From Candidatus Tectomicrobia bacterium (lineage in GTDB: Bacteria; UBA8248): DNA of 64,000 nucleotides. The stretch is from contig JACPUR010000013.1 of the NCBI GenBank assembly GCA_016192135.1, forward strand, positions 186,001-250,000, written 5' to 3'. Below the pieces are notes generated by a model. It was not told the origin of the DNA, did not search any database, and worked only from the letters and a program-made list of their open reading frames with translations. Of the stretch, positions 35,280-44,677 are shown piece after piece. Both the position numbers and the translations under genes were made by a program. Each line of letters starts with the position of its first letter. The first letter of the stretch is position 1.

Positions 35280-36632
35280 TCAGCCCGCCAGGGACGCGAG
35301 CGCCGCGGCGCCCATCTTGATCCCCATCATGAAGTGATCGATGCGGATGCTCTCGTTCGGGCCGTGCTGGCCGCTGTTCGGCTGGGAGTAGTTCGTGGTG
35401 ATGACGGGCAGGCCCAGGTACTGGTTGAACACCTGGGTCGATGCGTTGCTCCCCCCCGAGATGGGCATGACGAGGGGGGAGGCGTCGAGCACCCCCTCCC
35501 GGTGCATCCGCCGGAAAGCCTCCAGGACGGGGCGCACCATGGGGTGGTCCAGGGGCGTCTTGTTGGGCAGGCTCCCCCTCGTCAGGCTGAGGGTGGCGCC
35601 GGGGATGCCCTGGGCCTCGACGTGGCGCTTGATCTTCTCGAAGGTGCCCTCGGGGGTCATGTTCTTCACCAGGCGCGACTCGAGGTAGCACATGGCCTGG
35701 CCGGGGATGATGGTGGACTCCATCCCGCACTCGAAGCCCTCGATGGTGAGGGTGGGCCGGAAGAAGAGCTTCTCGCTCACGCTGTACCGGGGAGAACCGT
35801 AGATCTTGGAGATGCCCAGCGCGCGGCACACCTCGGCCTCGTCGTCGGGGATGTCCGCGAGGGCTTGGCGCTCCAGCTCACTCGGAGGAGCCACCTCGTC
35901 GTAGAAGCCCGGGATCAGGACCTCCCCCTCGGGATCCTTCATCGTGTGGAGGATGTGGACGAGGTCCCAGGCCGGGTTGCGGACGAGTTCCCCGAAGTTC
36001 CCCGAGTGGACGTGCTTCCCGATCTCGTTCCGGACCACCAGCCGCATGCAGAGGTTGCCGCGGTTCCCGAGGCGGACGGTGGGCCGGCCGCTGGTGTGCC
36101 GGGGGCCGTCCGAGGCGTAGTAGAGGTCGGCCCGGAGCTCCTCTCGGTGGGCCTCCGCGAAGCCCTGGAAGCTCTTGCAGCCGATCTCCTCCTCCCCCTC
36201 GAAGACGAAGATGACGGCCACCGGGAGCCGCCCCATCTCCTTCAGGAGGCGGACGGCAATGGCGTTGGCGAGGAGCTGGCCCTTGTCGTCCGCCGCGCCG
36301 CGGGCGTAGATGGCGCCGCCGCGCTCGGTGGGCTCGAACGGAGGCGACTCCCACTCCGAGAGATCGCCCACCTGCTTGACGTCGTAGTGGCCGTAGACGA
36401 TGACCCGCCGTCTGGCCCCCGGCGGCTCCACCTTGCCGAGAACGACCGGATGGCCCTTCGTGGGCACCACCCGGGCCTCGGCCCCCCAGCCCTGGAGCCA
36501 GCGGCACAGGTGCGCCGCGCACTCCGAAATGCCCTCCCCCGTGTAGCTTACGCTGGGCAGCCGGAGGAGGTCATTGAGCTCCGCGATGAACTTCTCTTGT
36601 CCCCGGTCGATGGCTTCGTAGACGTCCTTCAT
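35280..36632 (-). CDS. M20-family metallopeptidase, first tandem copy
   Basis: A 450-residue paralogue of the next gene, with the same landmarks: [42 protein letters not shown] and a late [11 protein letters not shown]. In the third of these the acidic run is longer than in its neighbour. ATG at 36632 is preceded by a GGGAGC site. The two copies lie 26 bp apart and probably arose by duplication, now perhaps with different peptide preferences. Both follow the permease genes in the same orientation, coupling uptake to hydrolysis. Confidence 0.92.
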   Translation of the reverse strand: MKDVYEAIDRGQEKFIAELNDLLRLPSVSYTGEGISECAAHLCRWLQGWGAEARVVPTKGHPVVLGKVEPPGARRRVIVYGHYDVKQVGDLSEWESPPFEPTERGGAIYARGAADDKGQLLANAIAVRLLKEMGRLPVAVIFVFEGEEEIGCKSFQGFAEAHREELRADLYYASDGPRHTSGRPTVRLGNRGNLCMRLVVRNEIGKHVHSGNFGELVRNPAWDLVHILHTMKDPEGEVLIPGFYDEVAPPSELERQALADIPDDEAEVCRALGISKIYGSPRYSVSEKLFFRPTLTIEGFECGMESTIIPGQAMCYLESRLVKNMTPEGTFEKIKRHVEAQGIPGATLSLTRGSLPNKTPLDHPMVRPVLEAFRRMHREGVLDASPLVMPISGGSNASTQVFNQYLGLPVITTNYSQPNSGQHGPNESIRIDHFMMGIKMGAAALASLAG

Positions 36633-36658
36633 GGCGCTCCCTTGTCCGAAGAAAAAAA

Positions 36659-37576
36659 CTAGGCCGCCTGGTGCGGGTCGAGAAAATCGCGCAGGGCGTC
36701 GCCCAGCAGGTTGATGCCCAGCGTGGTGGCGAAGATCGCGATGCCCGGGAAGGCCGCCAGCCACCAGAGGTTCAGCATGTAGGTCCGCCCCTCGCTCAGC
36801 ATGCCCCCCCAGGAGGGGATGGGCGGCTGGACCCCCAGCCCCAGGAAGCTCAGGAAGGCCTCTCGGAGGATGTTGTGGGCCACCTCGAGGGTGCTCACGA
36901 CGAGGATGGTGCTGATCAGGTTGGGGAAAATGTGCCGCAGGATGATCCGGCCCTGGGTGCCCCCGATCCCTCGGGCGGCCAGGGTGAATTCCTGCTCCCG
37001 GTAGCTCATCACTTCGGCGCGGACCACCCGCGTGTAGAGCGGCCAGCTCGTAATCCCCAGGACCACGATGAGGTTAAAGAAGCTCGGCCCCAGCACCGAG
37101 ATGACGGCCAGGGCCAGGAGCACGCCCGGGAAGGCGAGCATCACGTTCACCGCGAACGAGACAAAGTTGTCCCACCTCCCCCCGAAGTAGCCCGCCGTCA
37201 CGCCCAGCGGGATCCCGATCAGGGCGGCGAACAGGGTGGACAGGAAGCCCGCAGCGAGCGAGATGCGCGAGCCGAAGATGAGGCGGGAGAGGTAGTCGCG
37301 CCCCACTTGGTCCGTGCCCAGGAGGTGGAGCGTCGAGCCCTTGGCCTCCCAGGCCGGGGGGATGAGCCGCTGGCTCACGATTCCCCTATAGGGATCATGC
37401 GGCGCCACCCAGGGAGCCAGGAAGGAGCCAGCGAGGATGACGAGGACGGCGAAGGCGCCGATCAGGCCGTAGCGCACCCGCCAGAGCCGGTGGCGCAGGG
37501 GGACGCTCCCGCGGACATCCAAGGGCGCCTCGCGCCAGGCTGCGGCCGCCTCTGCCATCCGGGTCTCGGTCGCCAT
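36659..37576 (-). CDS. Dipeptide-type ABC transporter permease (DppC-like)
   Basis: A 305-residue inner-membrane permease with six hydrophobic segments after a long cytoplasmic N-terminus. Family motifs are [21 protein letters not shown], the coupling loop [21 protein letters not shown], and [20 protein letters not shown]. It starts at ATG 37576, three bases after the DppB-like gene stop, so the two are almost certainly co-translated. No ATPase genes follow; M20 peptidases come instead. Confidence 0.93.
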   Translation of the reverse strand: MATETRMAEAAAAWREAPLDVRGSVPLRHRLWRVRYGLIGAFAVLVILAGSFLAPWVAPHDPYRGIVSQRLIPPAWEAKGSTLHLLGTDQVGRDYLSRLIFGSRISLAAGFLSTLFAALIGIPLGVTAGYFGGRWDNFVSFAVNVMLAFPGVLLALAVISVLGPSFFNLIVVLGITSWPLYTRVVRAEVMSYREQEFTLAARGIGGTQGRIILRHIFPNLISTILVVSTLEVAHNILREAFLSFLGLGVQPPIPSWGGMLSEGRTYMLNLWWLAAFPGIAIFATTLGINLLGDALRDFLDPHQAA

Positions 37577-37579
37577 GGC

Positions 37580-38497
37580 CTATCTCCTCGAGATTCGCGG
37601 GTCCAGCCAAGCCACGACGATGTCGGCGACCGTGTTCGCGGCGACGATGAAAATCGCCAAGTAGAACGTCGCGGCCTGGACCACGGGAAAATCCGCGTTG
37701 TAGATGGAGGAAACCACCAGGGTGGCCACCCCCGGCCAGGCGAAGACTGTCTCCGTCACCACCGCCCCTCCCATCAGGCGGCCGAACTGGAGGCCGATGA
37801 TCGTCACAACGGAGATGGCCGCGTTCCGCAAGGCGTGCCGGAAGAGCACCCCGCGCTCCAGGACGCCCTTGGACCGAGCCGTTCGGATGTAGTCCTGGTT
37901 GAGCACGTCCAGCATCCGCGAGCGGGTAAGCCGCATGATGATGGGCGCCAGGTTGAGCGACAGGGTGACGGCGGGAAGGATGAGGTGGAGGTAGGTGCCG
38001 CTTCCCGACACGGGCAGCACCTTGAGCTGCACCGCAAAGATGATGATGAGCATGATGCCGAACCAAAAGATGGGCATGGCCTGGCCGCTCACGGCGAAGC
38101 TGGTGCAGAAGGTGTCGATCAGGGTATTCCGGCGGAAGGCCGCGAAGACACCCAGGGGGATGGCCACCGCGAGCGCGATGGCCATGCCCGCGAGGCTGAG
38201 CTCGAGGGTGGCCGGCATGCGCTCCCAGATGAGCTGAGAAGCCGGCTGGGCCATCACGAAGGAGTCGCCGAAATCCCCCTGGAGGAGCCTTCCCATGAAA
38301 AAGGCGAACTGGACGGGTAGCGGCTGGTCGAATCCCATGGCCTTGCGGAGGGTTTCGATCTCCTCCTTGGTGGATTCCGGCGGGAGCAGAACGTAGACGG
38401 GGTCGTGCGCGATCCGAAGAAGAAGGAAGGTGACCACCGCTACGCCGAGGCAGACCAGGACGGACTGCCCGATCCGGCGGATGATGAACGCCCGCAT
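37580..38497 (-). CDS. Dipeptide-type ABC transporter permease (DppB-like)
   Basis: A 305-residue permease. Diagnostic stretches are RRIGQSVLVCLGVAVVTFLL at the N-terminus, MGFDQPLPVQFAFFMG, the loop LTRSRMLDVLNQDYIRTAR, and TETVFAWPGVATLVV. It pairs with the DppC-like product. The gene lies 96 bp after the binding-protein gene, with a hairpin in that gap. Confidence 0.93.
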   Translation of the reverse strand: MRAFIIRRIGQSVLVCLGVAVVTFLLLRIAHDPVYVLLPPESTKEEIETLRKAMGFDQPLPVQFAFFMGRLLQGDFGDSFVMAQPASQLIWERMPATLELSLAGMAIALAVAIPLGVFAAFRRNTLIDTFCTSFAVSGQAMPIFWFGIMLIIIFAVQLKVLPVSGSGTYLHLILPAVTLSLNLAPIIMRLTRSRMLDVLNQDYIRTARSKGVLERGVLFRHALRNAAISVVTIIGLQFGRLMGGAVVTETVFAWPGVATLVVSSIYNADFPVVQAATFYLAIFIVAANTVADIVVAWLDPRISRR

Positions 38498-38534
38498 GAG
38501 CGCCTCCCCGGCCTTACGGCCCCGCCGATGGAGA

Positions 38535-38554
38535 GCTCCGCCGGACGCCGGAGC
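38535..38554 (-). repeat. Intercistronic hairpin between the dipeptide-type binding-protein gene and its permease genes
   Basis: A 6-bp perfect inverted repeat (GCTCCG / CGGAGC) with an 8-nt loop sits midway in the 96-bp gap. It probably limits read-through or protects the binding-protein message. Confidence 0.45.
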
Positions 38555-38593
38555 GCGCCCGACGGGGATATGATCGGCCCAGCCGCGAACCGG

Positions 38594-40141
38594 CTACTTT
38601 TTCCACTTGGCCTCGTAGAGGCGCAGGATCTCGTCCCCCGCGGGCTCGAACTCCAGGTCCTTGTTCACACCCACGATTTCGTGCTGGCCGTACATGGGCA
38701 CCGCCAGCATCTCGTCCAGGATGATCTTCTGGGCGCGCGCGTAGATCTGCTTCCGCCGCTCGGCGTCGACCGTGGAAACTCCGGCGTCGATCTCCTTGTC
38801 AAGCGCGGGCACCTTGGCGTAGCTCAAGGGGTCCTTCGAATGAAAGATGGGAAGAAGTATCTGATGGGCGTCGAAGATCGATCGGCTGCCCCAACTGGCG
38901 AGCGTGAGGTCCCCGCGCTTCCCGCCCGTTCCCATCTTGGTATAGACCCCGACGTTGTCGAAGTGGAATATCTTGGTCTCAATGCCGACCTGCTTCAGGT
39001 CCGCCAGGATCGCCTCGGCCACCTGCCGCTCCGCCATGACAGAGCCGCTGTAGGTGTGCAGGGTGACAGAAAAACCGTTGGGGTAGCCCGCCTCGGCGAG
39101 GAGTTTCTTGGCCAGGGCGGGGTCGTGCTTGGGCGGTTTCGCCGAGTCGTCGTAACCGAAGGCCAGTGGGCTGATCCCCGTGGCGCTGCGCATGGCCCGG
39201 CCCTGGAGGATGTGCTTGATGATGGCGTCCACGTTCACGGCGTGGGCGATGGCCCGGCGGACCCGCAGGTCCCGCAGCGCCTTGTGCGATCGGGAGTCCC
39301 GGCCCGCCTGATCGATCTGGAGATAGACCACCCGGAGGACGGGCGCCGACTTCACCACGGCCGTCCCCGACTTGTTGATGAACTCCGCCTGGTCGGGGGG
39401 GACCTGCCGGATGACGTGGACGCCTCCCCTAAGGAGCTCGGCTATCTGGGTGGCGGATTCCTTGATGGGCCGGATCACCAGGTTCTTGATCGCCGGCTTC
39501 TCGCCCCAATAGTCGTCGTTGCGGACCAGGACGAGGCTCACCCCCTTCTTCCAGCTGACGAACTTGTAGGGGCCCGTCCCGATGGCCCGGGCGGCCATCC
39601 CCGACTTGCCCGCCTTCTTCGCGTGTTCGGGAGGAACGGGCAGGATGGCGGTCAGCAATTCTTCGACGAGAGGGAAAGGCTTTTTCGTGAGGATGTGGAC
39701 CGTGTAGGGCTCCTTGACGACCACTTCCGAGACCCAGGTGGCATTCCCGCGATTGAGGAATTTGTTCGCGGGGTCTTTCATGGAGTCAATGGTGTATTTG
39801 ACGGCCTCGGCGTTGAAGGGCTCGCCGTTGTGGAACTTCACGCCCCGGCGGAGCTTGACCTCCCAAGTAAGCTCGTCCACGGGCTTCACCGAGAGGGCCA
39901 GGGCCGGCTTCACCTTCCCCGTCCTCGAGTCGCGCCGCAGGATGGGATCATAGACGTGCCAGTCCTTGATGATGCCCACGCGGGCCCGGTGGTCGCGCGG
40001 ATCCATCGTGGGCTGCGGCGAGCCCAGCGCCATGACGACGGTGTCGTCGCTCTTGGCCGCCTGGGAGGCCCCGGGCCAGCCGGCAAGCAAGAGAGCGAGC
40101 GCCGCGAGGGCCGGCGCGCATCCTGCCGCAAATCGTCTCAT
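38594..40141 (-). CDS. Peptide-type ABC substrate-binding protein (SBP_bac_5)
   Basis: A 515-residue periplasmic binding protein. The signal peptide (MRRFAAGCAPALAALALLLAG) ends near ASQA; a cysteine is present in it, but no clear lipobox. The mature part has LTWEVKLRRGVKFHNGEPF, WKKGVSLVLVRNDDYWG and DLRVRRAIAHAVN, all typical of oligopeptide/dipeptide-binding proteins. ATG 40141 is selected as the start of the signal peptide. First gene of an operon with DppB/DppC-like permeases and two M20 peptidases. Confidence 0.93.
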   Translation of the reverse strand: MRRFAAGCAPALAALALLLAGWPGASQAAKSDDTVVMALGSPQPTMDPRDHRARVGIIKDWHVYDPILRRDSRTGKVKPALALSVKPVDELTWEVKLRRGVKFHNGEPFNAEAVKYTIDSMKDPANKFLNRGNATWVSEVVVKEPYTVHILTKKPFPLVEELLTAILPVPPEHAKKAGKSGMAARAIGTGPYKFVSWKKGVSLVLVRNDDYWGEKPAIKNLVIRPIKESATQIAELLRGGVHVIRQVPPDQAEFINKSGTAVVKSAPVLRVVYLQIDQAGRDSRSHKALRDLRVRRAIAHAVNVDAIIKHILQGRAMRSATGISPLAFGYDDSAKPPKHDPALAKKLLAEAGYPNGFSVTLHTYSGSVMAERQVAEAILADLKQVGIETKIFHFDNVGVYTKMGTGGKRGDLTLASWGSRSIFDAHQILLPIFHSKDPLSYAKVPALDKEIDAGVSTVDAERRKQIYARAQKIILDEMLAVPMYGQHEIVGVNKDLEFEPAGDEILRLYEAKWKK

Positions 40142-40518
40142 GTCGGATTCTCCCCTGATGAGGCTCGTGGATGGGTCCGGGGCTCCCTTGCCGCTCTCCG
40201 CGCAAGGGGCAATCTCATTTTTTCGAGGATTCAAGAGAATTGTATACCAAGCGGAGCGAAAAAGCGTGTCCCCTAAAAGCGGCGGCCCGCCTGGCCGGCC
40301 AAAAGAAAACAGGTCGCGGCCACATCTGCAATTCTTTGATTTCGCTTCGTAAAGGACCTTGCTCAGCCAGCGGTACCTGCGCCGGGCTCCTTCCCGCAAC
40401 CGCCGCCGGCAGGAGATTCATGCAGGGACCCCGCTTCGTCAGCCTTTATCTGGCAGAGAACAATCTTTCCGGAAGGACGGCGCATGCGGTTCCAGTGACC
40501 GCGCGAAACGGAAACAGT
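40142..40518 (-). promoter_or_regulatory. Upstream region of the dipeptide-type ABC operon
   Basis: No gene is evident. An A+T-rich patch around 40,210-40,260 contains, on the minus strand, TATACAAT as a -10 candidate. It overlaps the near-palindrome TTGTATACCAA (40240-40250, plus-strand reading), which fits the half-site spacing TNGT-N2-ACNA seen at some GntR-family operators. No regulator gene is nearby. The rest of the stretch has no recognisable element. Confidence 0.4.
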
Positions 40519-40556
40519 CCGGCCGCCGCCTCGCTTCAAGGGGAGGCGGCGGCCGG
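40519..40556 (-). terminator. Terminator of the TRAP/CoA-catabolism operon
   Basis: A perfect 14-bp inverted repeat (40519-40532 and 40543-40556) with a 10-nt loop, followed on the minus strand by a T-rich stretch (ACTGTTTCCGTTTC). It lies about 210 bp downstream of the CitE-like gene and just before the next operon's upstream region. The stem is very G+C-rich; the T-tract is imperfect. The segment 40557-40767 between it and the CitE-like stop holds nothing I recognise. Confidence 0.65.
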
Positions 40557-40767
40557 CGGAAAGGCGCTGCCGGATAGCTGGTGGCTCAAACGGGCATCCG
40601 CCTCACAGCTTTGAAACCCCAGCATGCATTGCGGCGGGACGCCCGGGCCGTCCAGAACACGGGCGACATCCATCAGCGAGATGTCGCGGGCGGAACACGC
40701 CAAGGCGAACCTCTGCCATAAGAGGGAATCAGACCGGGGGAAATTGCACGGCCCCAGATAAGGGACT

Positions 40768-41619
40768 CTAGGAGGAAAGCAACTCCCTCGCGTTCTTATA
40801 CATGGCGTAATCGACCAGCTTGCCTTCAAAGGAAATGGCGGCCAAGCCTCTCGACTCGGCTTCCTCGAAGGCCGCGACAAGCCTTCTGCTGTATTCGAGT
40901 TCCTCGGGCTTGGGCGCATAAATCCCGCGGGCGATGGAGATGTGACGGGGGTGAATGAGAGGACGGCCATCGTAGCCGAGGCGCCTGGAGAGGATGCAAT
41001 CGGCCTTCAGGGCCTCGTCATTTTGGATATCGCTGAAAACCCCGTCCAGCACATACTTGACCCCGGCGGCCCTGGCCTCAAGAACCACCTTGGAGCGCGC
41101 ATAGAGCATCTCCGTCCCTTCAAGGGACCAGGCGCATTTGAGACTGCGCTGCAAATCGGCCCCCTCGGCGCCTCCGAAGACGACGCTCTCGACCCGCTTC
41201 GCCGCGGTTGCCACCTCAAAGCACCGCAGAACGGAGAGCGCCGTCTCCATCAGGAGCATCAGCTTTACGGAATTGGGCTCGAGATTCCTCTCCCGTTCGA
41301 GGCTTCCGATAATGCCGTCGGCCTTCTTTACCAAGTCCACGCTGTCCGGCTTGGGAAGCGTGATGCCGCATATATGCCTGGAAACAACCGCCTTGAGATC
41401 ATCCTCCAGGAATTCGGGCTCGCCGTTCACCCTTACGAAGGATTGTACATTCAGGGCGGGGATGAGCTTTGCCACCTCGTGCCGGGTCTTTTCTTTCAGA
41501 TGGACGGGCACGGCGTCCTCTAGGTCGATGATGATGGCGTCGGGATCATACTTGTATGCCTTTTCGACAAGGTCCGGTCTGTTGCCGGGCGTGTAGAGGG
41601 TTACGAGCGGCTTTCTCAT
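40768..41619 (-). CDS. HpcH/HpaI aldolase or citrate-lyase-beta (CitE)-like lyase
   Basis: A 283-residue TIM-barrel enzyme of the CitE/malyl-CoA-lyase group, cleaving or forming a C-C bond in a CoA thioester or keto acid. Motifs are TPGNRPDLVEKA, IIIDLEDAVP, the metal Glu in LLMETALSV, FGGAEGADLQRSL and the C-terminal LGYDGRPLIHP. A GGGGGGAGGAA site precedes the ATG. It is the last gene of the operon that contains two TRAP systems, a CaiB-type transferase and an acyl-CoA dehydrogenase, so cleavage of a hydroxyacyl-CoA made by that pathway is plausible but not shown. Confidence 0.9.
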   Translation of the reverse strand: MRKPLVTLYTPGNRPDLVEKAYKYDPDAIIIDLEDAVPVHLKEKTRHEVAKLIPALNVQSFVRVNGEPEFLEDDLKAVVSRHICGITLPKPDSVDLVKKADGIIGSLERERNLEPNSVKLMLLMETALSVLRCFEVATAAKRVESVVFGGAEGADLQRSLKCAWSLEGTEMLYARSKVVLEARAAGVKYVLDGVFSDIQNDEALKADCILSRRLGYDGRPLIHPRHISIARGIYAPKPEELEYSRRLVAAFEEAESRGLAAISFEGKLVDYAMYKNARELLSS

Positions 41620-41677
41620 TTCCTCCCCCCGCAGAATCCGATTGTCGGAATTCCGGGCATCCAGGCGGTCCTTCCTT

Positions 41678-43543
41678 TCAGGAACTCTTCACCTCCAGGC
41701 TGGGCCTCTGCGCCAATCGTATCCGCCACTCAAAGCCCACCGCGAGGACAAAAAACGCCATCCCGACGAGACGGATCCCCGTCGCCGGAAATATCAGAAG
41801 CGCGGCTAACACCACGCAAAATGCCCTTTCCCACGGCTGGAGCGGCCGGTGCGTGTGCCCCTCCGCCGCCGCCGCAAAGGCATACAGGCTGCAGGCAATG
41901 GCCAGGCCGGCGAAGAGGATCTCGGTGAGGGTCCCATTGATGATCGTTCCATACGCCATCAGAACCGGTATCACATAGAGCCCGATACCAAGCCTCACCG
42001 CATACCATCCGATTCGGCTGGCGCTCGCGCCGGCGATACCGCTCGCCACGAATGCGCCGACGGCGACCGGCGGGGTCCAGAGAGCGGCCAAGCTGTACCA
42101 CATGATGATCAGATGCGCATTGAAGAGAGGAAGCCCAAGCTCGACCAGCCCTGGCACCGCGATAACCGCCAGGATGATGTATGCCGCAATCATGGGGATA
42201 CCCATGCCGAAGACATATGAGGTGATGATCATCAAGAAGAGCATCGCCAGGAGATTCCCCTGGGAGAGCATCACCGCGAAGGAGGCCACCTTGAGGGGGA
42301 GGCCGGGCAATACCAGCATGGACACGATGACTCCGATGGCCCCCGCGCTGGCCCCGACCGAAAGCTGTAGCTTGGCGCCATCGCCGAAGGTGAGAAAGGT
42401 CTCGGTCAGATTCATCCTGTCCGTGCCATAGGGCCGGATGAAATGCAGGAGGATGGTGGCGGCGATGGCCCAGAGCGCAGCCCTGTAGGGGCTCAGCCCC
42501 CCGAAGATCAGGATGAAGACCAGAGCGATGGGGATCAGCATGTGCCATCCCTTTCGCATGACCTCTGCCATCGGCGCCGCGTCCCTCACTTCGGGGATTC
42601 CCAGCTTGTGCGAGAGGAAATGAACCTGAATATAGATGCCCCAGTAGAAAAGCAGGGCGGGCAGGAAGGAATAGAGGGCGACCTTGCCATAGGGTATTTC
42701 GGTGAAGGAGGCCAGCACGAAGGCGGCCGACCCCATGATGGGCGGCATGAGCACGCCGCCCGCCGATGCCACGGTCTCAATCGCCCCCGCCACATGGGCG
42801 GGATATCCCACCTTCTTCATCACGGGTATCGTGAAGGAGCCGGTTACGGCGACGTTGGCCGCCCCGCTTCCCATGATCATCCCCACCGCTCCGCTCGAAA
42901 CCACAGCGGTCTTGGCGGCTCCCCCCTTGAGACGGCCGACAAGCGTGTTGGACAGTTCAAGGAGAAAGGCGCTCATGCCGCAGGCTTGAATGACCGCTCC
43001 GAATATCACAAAAAGCATTACATAGGTGGCGTAGACGCCGGTGATGCTCCCATAAATCCCGTCGAAGCTGAAGATCTGGCCGATGGCGCGGGCATAAGTG
43101 AACCCGCGGTGCCCGAGCGCCCCCGGGATCACGAACCCCCAAAGCACATATGCCAATCCCGCGACCGACAGGATAGGGAGCGATAGGCCCAACACCCGGC
43201 GGCACGCCTCGATGCTCAGGACGAGGGCGACCGTGCCCATCACCATATCCTTCGGCCGCATCAGTCCCGGCTTCTCGATGTAGTATTCATATTCCATGAA
43301 AAAGAATACGGTCATGACAAGAGTCAGCGCGCCGAGAAAAACGTCGACGGCCGAAATCCGGCTCCTAGGGGAGGTCGCCGAGGCGGGGTAAAGGGAGAAC
43401 ACGAGGATATAGCAGAGGCAGATGTAAATCGGGCGCGTGACATAGAAAGGAAGAGTGACCGCGGTCGCGTACACGAAAAAGAGCGCGAATCCCGCCGCGG
43501 TCAGATTAACAAAAGAACGCTCAAAGCCTTGAAGTTGCCGCAT
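41678..43543 (-). CDS. TAXI-type TRAP transporter fused permease (4TM-12TM), first system
   Basis: A 621-residue inner-membrane protein with about sixteen to eighteen hydrophobic segments, fusing the small DctQ-like and large DctM-like parts as is usual for TAXI TRAP systems. Characteristic are GAVGMIMGSGAANVAVTGSF, ETVASAGGVLMPPIMGSAAF and SYVFGMGIPMIAAYIILAV, with WYSLAALWTPPVAVGAFVAS later. The binding-protein gene lies directly upstream. Transport is sodium- or proton-driven uptake of an organic acid. Confidence 0.93.
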   Translation of the reverse strand: MRQLQGFERSFVNLTAAGFALFFVYATAVTLPFYVTRPIYICLCYILVFSLYPASATSPRSRISAVDVFLGALTLVMTVFFFMEYEYYIEKPGLMRPKDMVMGTVALVLSIEACRRVLGLSLPILSVAGLAYVLWGFVIPGALGHRGFTYARAIGQIFSFDGIYGSITGVYATYVMLFVIFGAVIQACGMSAFLLELSNTLVGRLKGGAAKTAVVSSGAVGMIMGSGAANVAVTGSFTIPVMKKVGYPAHVAGAIETVASAGGVLMPPIMGSAAFVLASFTEIPYGKVALYSFLPALLFYWGIYIQVHFLSHKLGIPEVRDAAPMAEVMRKGWHMLIPIALVFILIFGGLSPYRAALWAIAATILLHFIRPYGTDRMNLTETFLTFGDGAKLQLSVGASAGAIGVIVSMLVLPGLPLKVASFAVMLSQGNLLAMLFLMIITSYVFGMGIPMIAAYIILAVIAVPGLVELGLPLFNAHLIIMWYSLAALWTPPVAVGAFVASGIAGASASRIGWYAVRLGIGLYVIPVLMAYGTIINGTLTEILFAGLAIACSLYAFAAAAEGHTHRPLQPWERAFCVVLAALLIFPATGIRLVGMAFFVLAVGFEWRIRLAQRPSLEVKSS

Positions 43544-43592
43544 CCCCTATGGCCCGCCCTCCTTCGGCGGCGTACCCCGCGAACGAAATCCG

Positions 43593-43607
43593 CTGACATT
43601 CCGTCAG
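43593..43607 (-). repeat. Short intercistronic hairpin, first TRAP system
   Basis: A 5-bp inverted repeat (CTGAC/GTCAG, 5-nt loop) lies in the 89-bp gap between the TAXI binding-protein gene and its permease gene. It is weak alone; noted because the same position holds hairpins in the other uptake operons. Confidence 0.25.
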
Positions 43608-43632
43608 TCCAGCCTTGCATCCTTTTTCGCGT

Positions 43633-44619
43633 TCAGGGCAATAGCGCAGAAGGGATACTCACCCCCTTCTCCTTCCAGTACCTCACGGCCCCGGGGTGCA
43701 GCTTCAGGCCTTCGAGGGCGAAGGCCCCTTTTTCCTCGATGTAGGTCTTGGTGTTCCACATGTTCCAAAGCCTGTGATTCCGCTTGAGATATGTGACCCC
43801 TTCGGGGCTCAGGTTGACCTTCAGCAGCTCGTGGACCGCCTCCTCCGGCACTCCCTTGTGGGCGACGATGTAGCCCAGGTAGCCGAGCACCGGCACGTCT
43901 TTCTTGAGCCAATCGTAGGCGCCGGCGGGAATCGTATCGAGGAAAACGGGGGCCAATTTCTGGATTTTCTTGAGACGTTCCATGTCGAGAGGAAGGATGT
44001 TGATTTTCTTCTGGGCGCCGGCCTGCATGACCGCGGGGTAGGGCGCCGGGCCTCCCATGAATGCATCAACCTGGCCGTCGACGAACGCCCGGCTGCTCTC
44101 CTCGTAGGAGAGACGGAGGATCTTGACCTTGCTCCTGACTTCGTAGGCGTCCAGGATGAGCAGCCCCAGGTCGGCAATCGCGCTGCCCGGAGGCCCAATG
44201 CTCACCGTCTTCCCCGCCAGTTCGGGGACAGAGTTGATCCCCTCTCTCGCGTTCCAGCTCACGTTCGTGCCATGGGTCACGGCCACTCCGCGCAGGTCCT
44301 TGTAAGGAGACTCGCCTTTGTAGGGCCCCAGGCCGCGGAAGGCCTGGAAGATCTGTATTCCGCCCGTGAACGCAAGATGGCTCTCGCCGCGCCCGACGAG
44401 CCTGATGTTCTCGACAAATCCGGCCGAGGTTTCGGCGGTGATCCGCAGCAGCTTCGTCTTGGTATTCGTATTCTCGGCAACGCCCGCCGCCAGCGTATAG
44501 GCAAGCGAGGCGGGGCCCGCGCCTGCCAGCCCGATTTCGAATTTCGCCGCGAAGGCGATTGTGGCCGCGGTCAACAGCATGACGGAAAAAATAACGGTTC
44601 CGATTCCCACTCTCTTCAT
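43633..44619 (-). CDS. TAXI-family TRAP solute-binding protein, first system
   Basis: A 328-residue periplasmic protein with a signal peptide (MKRVGIGTVIFSVMLLT, cleavage near AFAA). The TAXI pattern is visible: AGAGPASLAYTLAAGVAENT, ETSAGFVENIRLVGRGE, GKTVSIGPPGSAIADLG and LRLSYEESSRAFVDGQVDAF. A GAAGGAGAAG site lies upstream of the ATG. It delivers its ligand to the fused permease encoded next. The ligand is unknown; TAXI proteins bind small carboxylates such as glutamate or 2-oxoglutarate. Confidence 0.93.
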   Translation of the reverse strand: MKRVGIGTVIFSVMLLTAATIAFAAKFEIGLAGAGPASLAYTLAAGVAENTNTKTKLLRITAETSAGFVENIRLVGRGESHLAFTGGIQIFQAFRGLGPYKGESPYKDLRGVAVTHGTNVSWNAREGINSVPELAGKTVSIGPPGSAIADLGLLILDAYEVRSKVKILRLSYEESSRAFVDGQVDAFMGGPAPYPAVMQAGAQKKINILPLDMERLKKIQKLAPVFLDTIPAGAYDWLKKDVPVLGYLGYIVAHKGVPEEAVHELLKVNLSPEGVTYLKRNHRLWNMWNTKTYIEEKGAFALEGLKLHPGAVRYWKEKGVSIPSALLP

Positions 44620-44677
44620 TTCGGCTTCTCCTTCCCGGATGCGGTGGCTGTCCGTTGCGAAGACGGGCCCGGCCGAG

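Noticed and set aside
35254-35829. N-terminal extension of the second M20 peptidase by 192 codons
   Set aside because: The extension is the shifted-frame reading of the neighbouring M20 gene; a GTG with a strong ribosome binding site at 35253 begins the real domain.
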